Source: DATKXU01 sp035528905
GTDB taxonomy: Bacteria; Armatimonadota; UBA5829; DTJY01
Length of the DNA: 64,000 nucleotides
Assembly: GCA_035528905.1 (NCBI GenBank)
Contig: DATKXU010000037.1
Coordinates: 8,686 to 72,685, forward strand
Direction: 5' to 3'
Position numbers and translations under genes: made by a program. Below the pieces are notes generated by a model. It saw only the letters and a list, made by a program, of their open reading frames with translations. It was not told the origin of the DNA and made no database searches. Shown here piece by piece: positions 8,193 through 16,463 of this stretch (its first letter is position 1; each line of letters starts with the position of its first letter).

Positions 8193-9092
8193 CTACCTTA
8201 CGGCAGATCCGCGAGCGCCTCCCGTTACCGGCAGAAGTGCCACACTGAACTTGCTATCCAGCGCCACAGCCGTAAAGCTCTTCTGCGGCTGCTCCCCACT
8301 GCCGCTCTCGGGCATCTCAACGGGGACAGCTACTGTGGACTTTGTGGTGCCCTGGGCTGAAATGAGAATCCCTCTATCCACAGAGAAAAGCAAGTCGGCC
8401 CGTCCTTCCTGGCTGCCGCGCGGAGTGGCAGAGCCATTCGAACCACCGGGGTTTATCGGCGTGCTCATGATCTGCTTTATCCTTGCCACACGCCCGTCTG
8501 TGGTGGACTCCACCTTCTCGAGCGTGAACCCAAGTTTGAGCCTGGACATCGAGTCGAAGGGCAGAGGCAGCTCCGCCGCCCAGGTGCCGCCGATATCCAC
8601 TGGCTTGTCCGGCAGAACAGCCATGAGCACAATTGATTCTATGGATCCGAAATCCAGCGGAGAACGCTGCTGGCCTGATCCTTCGCCTTGCCTGCCGGTG
8701 CTGATGACTTTCCCCGTCGGCGTTATCCGGATCTTGCGAATGTCCTTAGGCGCCTCATAGCTGGGCACAGGCTTACCATCCATCTTGAGACTTGCGGCCT
8801 CGGTGGCGATTTCGAGGTCCATACATCCGTCCGCAAGAGCCTGTACGCAGCGCACGCGGATAATCGAGGTAAGCTCGGCGTCAATAGGCAAGGCCACGGA
8901 CGCACCGGGGAGCCAGCGTGTGCCGGTGAGCCGCTGCGAAATCTGGTATCTTGCAGCGGTGCCAGGAGCGAACCTGTACGCGAGCTGGACAGCACTCGAC
9001 GGCGGCTGTGTGTTCTGCGAGTACAGAGGTAAGCTGCCGATCAGGGCGAGCGCACTGAATACCGCCAGCATAGGAAGTGTTCTGCATCTCAT
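8193..9092 (-). CDS. Exported protein of unknown function (DUF6263-like)
   Basis: 299 residues. Clear signal peptide (residues 1-25, ending LPLYSQ). The mature part is beta-rich: YRFAPGTAARYQISQRL, KIRITPTGKVIS, DIGGTWAAELPLPF and KSTVAVPV resemble proteins that average a quantity over a barrel-like fold, as in bacterial DUF6263 proteins, but I cannot confirm this. ATG at 9092 chosen because it begins the signal peptide. Confidence 0.55.
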   Translation of the reverse strand: MRCRTLPMLAVFSALALIGSLPLYSQNTQPPSSAVQLAYRFAPGTAARYQISQRLTGTRWLPGASVALPIDAELTSIIRVRCVQALADGCMDLEIATEAASLKMDGKPVPSYEAPKDIRKIRITPTGKVISTGRQGEGSGQQRSPLDFGSIESIVLMAVLPDKPVDIGGTWAAELPLPFDSMSRLKLGFTLEKVESTTDGRVARIKQIMSTPINPGGSNGSATPRGSQEGRADLLFSVDRGILISAQGTTKSTVAVPVEMPESGSGEQPQKSFTAVALDSKFSVALLPVTGGARGSAVR

Positions 9093-9196
9093 GGCGCCTA
9101 TTATATCCGCCTGCAAGCACTCGGTCAAGGCATGGAGATGGTTTCGATTGCGCTCGTGTCGGCAAGAATATAGTGAATCAGAAACGAGAGAGGTGG

Positions 9197-9637
9197 ATGG
9201 TCCGAGTGCTCTGGAAAGTCTTCGCAACGGTGCTGCTCGTGGCTGTCGCGGTGGGCATTTTTGTCGAGCATGCGGTCACGAACATCCAGATTCGCACGAT
9301 TGCCAGTGCTCGCTCCGGCACGACTAGGGGAGGCGCAGTTGCGCTTCGGGGCACCATCACGTTCGCACAAGATAACCGGTTCATCCTCGAAGATGGCACG
9401 GGGAGGGTCGAGCTGTCCACTTGCCCACTGTGGTACAGGCGGGTTCCCTTGCGCGAAGGTGACTGCGTCACGGCCGTGGGAGAGGTGATGAGCAATCCGT
9501 CGTTACATACCAGGTGCGACTTTGTCCTGAGCGTGTACAAGGTCTTTCGCGGCGGGGAGGTCATCCAGGTTCGCAGGGGACCGGGGAAGCCGCCGTGGAT
9601 GAGCTATCGGCCTCCTGGGGCTGCGGCAGCCCTTTGA
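9197..9637 (+). CDS. Membrane-anchored OB-fold protein
   Basis: 146 residues, ATG at 9197 with AGAGAGG just upstream. One N-terminal membrane helix (VFATVLLVAVAVGIFVEHAV) followed by a single OB-like domain: ALRGTITFAQDNRFILEDGTGRVEL, then REGDCVTAVGEV. This pattern is the tRNA_anti/stress-induced OB-fold type; without nucleic-acid-binding residues that I can identify, ligand is unknown. The end overlaps the convergent gene by 34 bp. Confidence 0.55.
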   Translation: MVRVLWKVFATVLLVAVAVGIFVEHAVTNIQIRTIASARSGTTRGGAVALRGTITFAQDNRFILEDGTGRVELSTCPLWYRRVPLREGDCVTAVGEVMSNPSLHTRCDFVLSVYKVFRGGEVIQVRRGPGKPPWMSYRPPGAAAAL

Positions 9638-11109
9638 ACGAAGAAGACCCTCTTCATCCGTTTTACAACTTCTCCACCTGCGTCGAGCGCTCGGAGCAGC
9701 GCAACATGCTCACCTTCCGGCCAGTTTTCGATGTTCAGAGAGAACACATGTCCGGGAGTGTTGCTCGCGGCCCTGAACTGCCCATCCAGGTAGAGACAGG
9801 TTAAGCGCACCCGTTCCAGGTCGAAGCCGGTCAGCTTAAGTTCAAGACTCACAGTGGGTCCTGTGACAATCGTGCCGCTCTTGAGCGCTCTCGCGCGGCA
9901 CGCATTGAGATATGACAGTCTGCCTCGCTCAATCTCTGCCTGTATCCACTCCGCCGAGAAGACGGGAAACCGAATGCGAATGTCGGTGACCGGCCCACCG
10001 GGCAGCGTCATCAGAGCACCGTCCGACCTGCCGACGAGCGCCGGCAGCGGTCTCCAGCCGGAGTTGGACGTCCTAACATCCACTCGAAAAGAGTTCTCCT
10101 CATGTGCCTGGTCGTTCGCAAGGCCGATGCATCCGAAGAACAGCGGAGGCGTCCCCTCAAGCCACGGGGCTTCAGGAGAAGCTGGCCCGACCACCAGGAT
10201 TTGCGCCACTTCCTTTGCAGCGCGGGCATGGCGAGACGGCTGAAGCATGAATCCGCCGCGTGTCTCCCTGGAGGAGCCGTCTCTCGCCCCTGGGACGATA
10301 GGCGCGGTGGAAATCGTCACCACACCAGCATGATTCGTGTTTATCCGCCCCACCCCAGTATAAGCGGTTGCGTCAAAGCGCCCGATACCCGTGACCGGAC
10401 GTTCCACCTGCCCTAGGAGTTCTTCGCCATCCGCGTAGACGGCCTGAACACGGCCGCCCCGACGGTTCTGCACGACTATTTCCTTCGGATAGCGCGCCGG
10501 GATGCAGACCAGGATCACAAGCTCGTCCCCATCCCTTGGGACGTACCTGCGGGGCATGGGCGTCTGGATGCCGTCTCTCACTAGCAGCACAGCATTCCCG
10601 ACAAACGGCGAGAGGTTGCGGAGAATCGCCTCGCCCGCGGGTATGTCCGTCACAATGCCCGACGCGCCAGCTATGTGCCCGCCGAACCCCTTTGGAGCTA
10701 CGGCAAACTCCTTCGGGAGGATGCTGATCATTCGAGCATCTTCCCTGCGGCAGCCTCGGTCACCGCTTACCTTGATCCGTATCCCGTGGACTGCAGTTGC
10801 CGCCACTGTGCCGGGCAACGCGTAGACGCTGGCGGAAAAGCCTTGAACGGTCGTAGTTGCAGGGCGTGTAACAGTCCCCACGCGGCAATAGGGCTGGCCC
10901 TCGCCGGCCGCGCACACTTCCACCGGGCCGCCCTCCCGATTGGCTACCCGAATCCGGTATAGCTCCCGCATCTCCGGCGGCTGTGCGCAAACCGATGGGA
11001 GAAGCCATACCCAGATGCAGAGGACTGCCGGCCACACTATATGGCGTGAACAAGGACACGGCGCTGGTCCTTTGCGATTGGAGACGTTCCGTAGAGGCTG
11101 CATCTTCAT
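9604..11109 (-). CDS. Large exported protein of unknown function
   Basis: 501 residues from the ATG at 11109, 4 nt after the stop of the GHL10-like gene, so translationally coupled to it. Signal peptide region IVWPAVLCIWVWLLPSVCAQ. The body is beta-rich with several Ig/fibronectin-like stretches (GIRIKVSGDRGC, FRVDVRTSNSGW, VSLELKLTGFDLERVRLTCLYLDG). Another in-frame ATG lies at 11133 but has no ribosome site. Belongs to a minus-strand block of exported proteins; function not recognisable. Confidence 0.55.
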   Translation of the reverse strand: MKMQPLRNVSNRKGPAPCPCSRHIVWPAVLCIWVWLLPSVCAQPPEMRELYRIRVANREGGPVEVCAAGEGQPYCRVGTVTRPATTTVQGFSASVYALPGTVAATAVHGIRIKVSGDRGCRREDARMISILPKEFAVAPKGFGGHIAGASGIVTDIPAGEAILRNLSPFVGNAVLLVRDGIQTPMPRRYVPRDGDELVILVCIPARYPKEIVVQNRRGGRVQAVYADGEELLGQVERPVTGIGRFDATAYTGVGRINTNHAGVVTISTAPIVPGARDGSSRETRGGFMLQPSRHARAAKEVAQILVVGPASPEAPWLEGTPPLFFGCIGLANDQAHEENSFRVDVRTSNSGWRPLPALVGRSDGALMTLPGGPVTDIRIRFPVFSAEWIQAEIERGRLSYLNACRARALKSGTIVTGPTVSLELKLTGFDLERVRLTCLYLDGQFRAASNTPGHVFSLNIENWPEGEHVALLRALDAGGEVVKRMKRVFFVQRAAAAPGGR

Positions 11110-11113
11110 TGGG

Positions 11114-12613
11114 CTATTCCGAAACCGCGTCATGGGGGCCGGCGGCTCTCGTGGGGAATGCTCGCTCCAGCATCGGCCACCATCCGTATTCCTCCAGATA
11201 GATGAGATCGAAGAGCATCACGCCATCTGTGTGCTGCTCGGCGGCCTCAATTGCACTGTTGAATCCTCTAGGATTGCCGCGGTAATCCCGCAGGTATAAG
11301 CTCCCGTAAAGGCAGCTCGCGTCGCCGACCGCCTGGCGCGACACCTGACATGCCGCTTCCACCGTCGCACCCTCGGGCTGCCTGCAGGCGCGGGCATCCG
11401 CACGCGTCGCCAAAGGATAGTAGCACCCCGTACATATGTAATCGAACAATTCCGCAAATCCGGTCTCGTCGTACGTCGGTGTCATCCAGTCATAGCCGGG
11501 GCGGAATTTCGCGCTTCCCCAGTTGACGCCGACCTCGTAGTATGATTCATACCATGACCCGACGTAGACTCCTACTCTTACACTGGGCTTGATCGAGCGG
11601 ATCAGCTCAACCGCTTCCTCTACGAAGTTCCGAATTTGCCGGGCGCGCCACTCCAGCCACTCCTTGTAGTACTTCCCCTGGATCGGGGCAAGCCACGGCA
11701 CGTCGTTGATCGTGAAGACGTCCTCCGGCCACCGAAGCGCTCCCCGGCCAAGCCATGCCTCGAACGCCTCACGGCTTGTCGAGCTGAAATCCGCATACAG
11801 GTTCGGGTACCGCATCCGATCGAAAACGATGCCGTCAATATCGTACCCGGACACGATTTCCTGAATCATTCGGAGCTCGTATTCCCTGGCCGGCCCGATC
11901 GGATTCACGAAAATGCCGAACGACGGCGCCATGGATTCCGCAGCCGATCGGAAGACGGGCACAGCGCGCCATGTCACCTCATCGCCGGGCCTGATCGCAG
12001 CCGCGCACGAGGCCGGCAAAGCGATAATACATCCGTCCTCAGGCACACGTATCCCGCCTGCGGGTTCGTCAACGATGGCAGAGACTGCAGCGCCCTCGAT
12101 GACGACGTAACGCCTTCCTGCCTCCGGTGCAACTGAAGTCCCAGACCGCCGCGTGTAGACTGCAGGAGCGTCCATTGGCTCCCAAGGATCCACAAGTTCT
12201 ATCCGGATTGACTGGTTGCCCAAGGTGGCGGTCCTGACGGCCTCATACATCGTGACCTGCCACTCGGGGTGGTCGTAGGCCGGCCCGCGGGACCATCGGC
12301 GGTGGCCCTCGGAGAATAGGTTGACCGCAGCGTGCATGGGAAGTCCCGCCGAGTGACCCTCCTCGACTATGGCGGCCAGAAGGTCGAACGACTTCGGAAA
12401 TCGTTTGCCGTCTACCTCGCCGAGCCGAGGCGCATACTTGCTGTTGTAAAGCACTTCCCCGCTGAGCGGCTTGACGTCCACTATCAGCGTGTTGATCCCA
12501 GCACGCAATGCCTTTCGGACAACATCACCAACCTGTGCGCGCGTGGAGAGCCGATGGCAATTCGCCTCGGCATCACACCAGAGGAGTCTTCCCTGTCTCT
12601 GTGGCTTAGTCAT
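11114..12613 (-). CDS. GHL10-like family 10 glycosyl hydrolase-related protein
   Basis: 499 residues with a TIM-barrel pattern: TLIVDVKPLSGEVLYNSKYA near 41-60, a middle beta-rich insert (about 120-220), then DIDGIVFDRMRYPNLYADFS, which in the GHL10/DUF187 family carries a conserved Asp, and VRVGVYVGSWYESYYE. These proteins are related to alpha-amylase-like hydrolases; substrate is unproven. No signal peptide is visible from this start although both neighbours are exported, so the true start could be further upstream or the enzyme may be cytosolic. Confidence 0.65.
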   Translation of the reverse strand: MTKPQRQGRLLWCDAEANCHRLSTRAQVGDVVRKALRAGINTLIVDVKPLSGEVLYNSKYAPRLGEVDGKRFPKSFDLLAAIVEEGHSAGLPMHAAVNLFSEGHRRWSRGPAYDHPEWQVTMYEAVRTATLGNQSIRIELVDPWEPMDAPAVYTRRSGTSVAPEAGRRYVVIEGAAVSAIVDEPAGGIRVPEDGCIIALPASCAAAIRPGDEVTWRAVPVFRSAAESMAPSFGIFVNPIGPAREYELRMIQEIVSGYDIDGIVFDRMRYPNLYADFSSTSREAFEAWLGRGALRWPEDVFTINDVPWLAPIQGKYYKEWLEWRARQIRNFVEEAVELIRSIKPSVRVGVYVGSWYESYYEVGVNWGSAKFRPGYDWMTPTYDETGFAELFDYICTGCYYPLATRADARACRQPEGATVEAACQVSRQAVGDASCLYGSLYLRDYRGNPRGFNSAIEAAEQHTDGVMLFDLIYLEEYGWWPMLERAFPTRAAGPHDAVSE

Positions 12614-12664
12614 GGGTGATCGAGTAGTTGATCTCGGCTGGCGTCTTCAGCCTCACGCGCTTCG

Positions 12665-14542
12665 TTACATGCGTTGGTGGCTGCCGGACATCGCTGCACT
12701 AGCCCCCGCTGGCCGAATGATGATAGTTGCGGGATACGCCGAGCCGGACAGCGGCATTGTGCGCAATGACACGGTTCTGCTCCTGCCCGGCGGCACCGTA
12801 ATCGTCCCTATGGTCGCTTCACGCAGCGACTGAAGCCACCTGACGTGCACCGGACTCCCGTTAAGGAAAAAGACGCCACTGGCAAGCCCTGCGGTGGCCT
12901 CGAACGCGATCTCTACGTTGTGCGGACGATCAAGCGGGTTCTCCAAAGTGGCCTCAATGTCGTAAATCACCCCGTAATTCCCCTGGAGCTGTCTGTCCTG
13001 CGTCGCGTGTGTTAGCGCTTCCTTTCCTATTCTCACGAACAGCCAAGGCTTCCCGGCGGTGTACGTTACCGCCAGATTCTTCATCGGACCCGGATATACG
13101 TGATCCGACGTCGCCAGCTTCGATGGTTCGACGCCGACCGCAGGAACAGTAATGCCGCACTGGTCGTGCATCAGGCGCTCGCTCTCCGGCTTCGCCATGA
13201 CTCGCACGAACACAGGATCACCGGACAATTGGCGCAGCTCCATGAGGCCGCTCGCGGTGCGCAAAGCATCCAGACTCTGGCTCACCAACGCCTGCCGCGC
13301 TCTGGGCGGCAGCTCTATCACACGGCCTATATTCTTCCGGTGGTTGTCCAGGAACTCAGAGCCGGCTCTGTACCCGACGGCCACGGTATCAAGCATAGGC
13401 CATGACACCCCTTCTACAATGTGCAGAGTGGCAGCAGACGGCCATGGATTCACCACATCTATCACAAAGCCTATCCGCTTCTTCATCCTGTTCTGGTGGT
13501 GGTACAGCAGCCTGGTGGCTCCCTCGGAGGGGGATATCCTGCCTACAAAGAGGGCCTGGTATTTCAATATGCTTTCCGGGTGGTTGCTGTACATGATGTG
13601 GGAAGCCTGCACACGCGGCAGAATCCGGTTTTCGACCTCGACCTGAACGGCGAGTTTTGTCGGAATGTAGTCGCCGCCGGCCACTTGAACCTCGACGGGC
13701 ATCTGAACTACATTGCCGGGAGACAGCCCCACACCGGCCTGCGAGACGTTCGCAGAGATTAACCTTGCCCCGGGTTCGAGAGAGATCGCCCGGGTCACCG
13801 CTTCAGCGGCAGCCTGGGAAACGAGAGACGGCGGTGCATTCCAACCCGTCACGACGGCCTTCGCTGCCGTTGTAGTCTTGTACGCTGCGTACTTCCTGAC
13901 GGAGACTCGAAGCGGGACGGAGTACTCTTGACAGCGGATTGTGATGGCGGCGTCTCCCGGAGAAGCGCCTGTCACGATGAGAGACCCCGGCTTTGACAGG
14001 CCGTCTACGGATATTACCAACGGGTTGGAAACATCTGCCTCTACCGGCGCAGTCAGCAGCGAGTGCACGGTCACAGCGCGGGCCTCGCCCAGCGGTATGA
14101 GCAGCGAGGACGGAGTCACCATCAGCGGAGGCAGCGACAGGGCCTCTCGCAGGCTTTGGGTCCACTTCTCCGCCAGTTTCGCGCTGGAGGTGTTCTGAGC
14201 CTTGGCTTCGGCGGCGGTTGCGATCACCAACAGTGAATCGCCGACCATGACACGCGCATCGGCGCCGGACTGCTTACACCATAGGGTCTTCGGATCAAGG
14301 CCCCTCTGGACGAGCGAAGCGAGTCGGCCGGCAACAATCTTGGCACGCTGGCCCGGAGATAGGGAGCCGTTCGAGACCTTGAGCTGCACGGCCCTCTGTC
14401 GGTTGACGATTATACACGCCGCTCCATCCGCGTCCTTTTGCACGCTGATGCGAGGAACAAACTTGGCCGACGCCGAAGATGCCAGCGCGGCGCTGACTAG
14501 AATGCATGTAACGAACAAACCTGGTAATCGTGGCGCGCGCAT
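12665..14542 (-). CDS. Large exported protein with beta-sandwich repeats, unknown function
   Basis: 625 residues with a signal peptide (FVTCILVSAALASSASA). Residues 30-130 resemble a small alpha/beta domain; around 150-215 there is a BIG2-like segment (LSLPPLMVTPSSLLIPLGEARAV..., GDAAITIRC); the rest is beta-rich with GTITVPPGRSRTVSLRTMPLSGS near the end, typical of late-secreted scaffolding domains. The gene is 10 bp from mutL on the same strand. Function not recognised. Confidence 0.55.
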   Translation of the reverse strand: MRAPRLPGLFVTCILVSAALASSASAKFVPRISVQKDADGAACIIVNRQRAVQLKVSNGSLSPGQRAKIVAGRLASLVQRGLDPKTLWCKQSGADARVMVGDSLLVIATAAEAKAQNTSSAKLAEKWTQSLREALSLPPLMVTPSSLLIPLGEARAVTVHSLLTAPVEADVSNPLVISVDGLSKPGSLIVTGASPGDAAITIRCQEYSVPLRVSVRKYAAYKTTTAAKAVVTGWNAPPSLVSQAAAEAVTRAISLEPGARLISANVSQAGVGLSPGNVVQMPVEVQVAGGDYIPTKLAVQVEVENRILPRVQASHIMYSNHPESILKYQALFVGRISPSEGATRLLYHHQNRMKKRIGFVIDVVNPWPSAATLHIVEGVSWPMLDTVAVGYRAGSEFLDNHRKNIGRVIELPPRARQALVSQSLDALRTASGLMELRQLSGDPVFVRVMAKPESERLMHDQCGITVPAVGVEPSKLATSDHVYPGPMKNLAVTYTAGKPWLFVRIGKEALTHATQDRQLQGNYGVIYDIEATLENPLDRPHNVEIAFEATAGLASGVFFLNGSPVHVRWLQSLREATIGTITVPPGRSRTVSLRTMPLSGSAYPATIIIRPAGASAAMSGSHQRM

Positions 14543-14552
14543 GGTCAGAATA

Positions 14553-16361
14553 CTACACCCTCCCGAACATTTTATCCAATTCTCGGTTGGAAATGCACAC
14601 TACGATAGGACGACCGTGTGGGCACAAATAGGGATTGCTGGTATGCCTCAGATCGGCAACCAATCGAACCATTTCCTCCGATGACAGGTGATCTCCAGCC
14701 TTAACAGCCATCTTGCAGGCGGTCGTCACCAGGATAGCCTCCCGTTGGACCATGAGCCGCTTCGCGAGTGTCAACTCCGTCAGCTCTTCGATCGTGTCGC
14801 GCAGAATCTGCTCGTAGTTCTTTTCAGCAATGAGGGCCGGTACCGAGCGAACAACGAATGTATCTTTCCCGAACGGTTCGATGTCGAATCCCAGCGACCG
14901 CAGATCCGCAAGTTTGCTCTCCAAGACCATAGCCTCCCGACGCCCGAGCTCGAGGGTCAGCGGCATCATCAATCGCTGAGCATGTACGTCAGTGCCCATG
15001 TTCGTAAGCTCGTCATATAGGATGCGTTCGTGCGCGACGTGCTGGTCTATCAAGAGCAGGCCCTGGGGGCTTTGTGCAACTATGTACATGTTTCTGGCCT
15101 GAGCTAGAACACATGCCCCCGACAGCGGATCGCTCTGCCAGTCGGAGGATTCAGCCGGTCCCGCATCGGGGACCGCGGCCGCCTGCTCCATTTGCGGCAA
15201 GGACTCCGACTTCTGCCCTAGTCTGGACGCGAGCGCCTCTCGGAAAGCCGCGAGATCCGGCGCCGGTCCAGACGGTTTCTCCGGCGCTACGAAAGACGGC
15301 CTCTGAATCGGCCTAACGGCTGCGGGCAGCGAGTCCAGGCCGGATGGGGTGACCGCCGACGACGAGAGGGCCTCCCGCACACTCGCTGAGAGCACCTTGT
15401 GGGCTTCCCATTCCCTGGTGAACTTCACCTCTATCTTCGTGGGGTGGACGTTGACGTCTACGAGCTGCGGATCAACCTCGACGAAGCCGACAAAGAGCGG
15501 AAATCTGCCTTGCGGGAGGATGCCGCGGTAGGCGTCGTCCAGCGCGTGGATCAGGTTGCGGTTGCGCACGAACCGCTGGTTGACGAAGAACATCTGTCCC
15601 GAGCGCCCCGGCTTCGAGTACGACGGGCGCGATACGAAGCCGTGCACGCTATACGGTCCCGATCTGCCCATGATCGGTATCACAGCCTCTGCCGCATCCC
15701 TGCCGAAGACGGTCAGGATTGCATCCTCCAGGCGGTTTGAGCCCGGCGAGCTGAATACTGTGCGCTCGTTGTGGACGAGCGTCATGTCAACTTCGCAGTG
15801 CGAAATGGCAAACCTGTTGACAAGCTCGACCACATGGCCGAGTTCGGTCTGAGCGGTCTTGAGGAATTTCTGGCGGGCTGGCACGCTGTAGAAGAGTTCG
15901 CTGACCGAGACGGATGTGCCGACCGGAGCGCCGATATCCAAAACCTCGACACTCTCGCCGCCCGCGCAGATCACTAGCGTGCCGCAGTCATCGCCATCCC
16001 GCCGGGTCACGATCTCCAGGCGCGATACCGAGGCCATGCTCGGGAGCGCCTCGCCCCGGAAGCCGAGTGTATGTATTGCGAAGAGATCGTCGGCGGATTC
16101 GATCTTAGACGTAGCGTGCCTCTGGATGGAGAGCACGGCATCCTCGCGCGACATGCCTGTTCCGTTGTCGGTCACGCGAATGAGCCGCTTCCCGCCGTCC
16201 AGGAGCTCGATCTTAATCTCGTCCGCCTGGGCATCGAGCGCGTTCTCGATGAGTTCCTTCACAACCGACGCCGGGCGCTCGATCACCTCGCCCGCCGCGA
16301 TCTTGTTCACCGTGCCCTCGTCGAGCACCCTGATTGTGGACGCACGCTGCTTATCTTGCAT
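14553..16361 (-). CDS. mutL: DNA mismatch repair protein MutL
   Basis: 602 residues. GHKL ATPase domain first: IAAGEVIERPASVVKELIENALDA, DNGTGM, HATSKI and GFRGEALPSM. The C-terminal dimerisation domain carries metal-dependent endonuclease motifs: DQHVAHERILYDE (canonical DQHA-xx-E-xxxx-E, here V for A and D before the last E), ACKMAVKAGD and CPHGRP. A nicking MutL fits organisms without MutH. It follows mutS on the same strand, with a 102-bp gap filled by repeats. Confidence 0.95.
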   Translation of the reverse strand: MQDKQRASTIRVLDEGTVNKIAAGEVIERPASVVKELIENALDAQADEIKIELLDGGKRLIRVTDNGTGMSREDAVLSIQRHATSKIESADDLFAIHTLGFRGEALPSMASVSRLEIVTRRDGDDCGTLVICAGGESVEVLDIGAPVGTSVSVSELFYSVPARQKFLKTAQTELGHVVELVNRFAISHCEVDMTLVHNERTVFSSPGSNRLEDAILTVFGRDAAEAVIPIMGRSGPYSVHGFVSRPSYSKPGRSGQMFFVNQRFVRNRNLIHALDDAYRGILPQGRFPLFVGFVEVDPQLVDVNVHPTKIEVKFTREWEAHKVLSASVREALSSSAVTPSGLDSLPAAVRPIQRPSFVAPEKPSGPAPDLAAFREALASRLGQKSESLPQMEQAAAVPDAGPAESSDWQSDPLSGACVLAQARNMYIVAQSPQGLLLIDQHVAHERILYDELTNMGTDVHAQRLMMPLTLELGRREAMVLESKLADLRSLGFDIEPFGKDTFVVRSVPALIAEKNYEQILRDTIEELTELTLAKRLMVQREAILVTTACKMAVKAGDHLSSEEMVRLVADLRHTSNPYLCPHGRPIVVCISNRELDKMFGRV

Positions 16362-16383
16362 AACACGCCTGACCTGTCAAGGC

Positions 16384-16463
16384 AGACCGTAGACAATAGA
16401 GCAGAGACCGTAGACTTGGAAAGCTCTTCGGTCTACGGTCTACTGTCCATGGTCCATAGTCTC
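16384..16463. repeat. 7-nt-period inverted repeat between mutS and mutL
   Basis: Read in sevens: AGACCGT AGACAAT AGAGCAG AGACCGT AGACTTG, then after a short spacer CGGTCTA CGGTCTA CTGTCCA TGGTCCA TAGTCTC. The two blocks are roughly reverse complements, so the RNA can form a long imperfect hairpin. It fills almost all of the gap. Confidence 0.85.
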
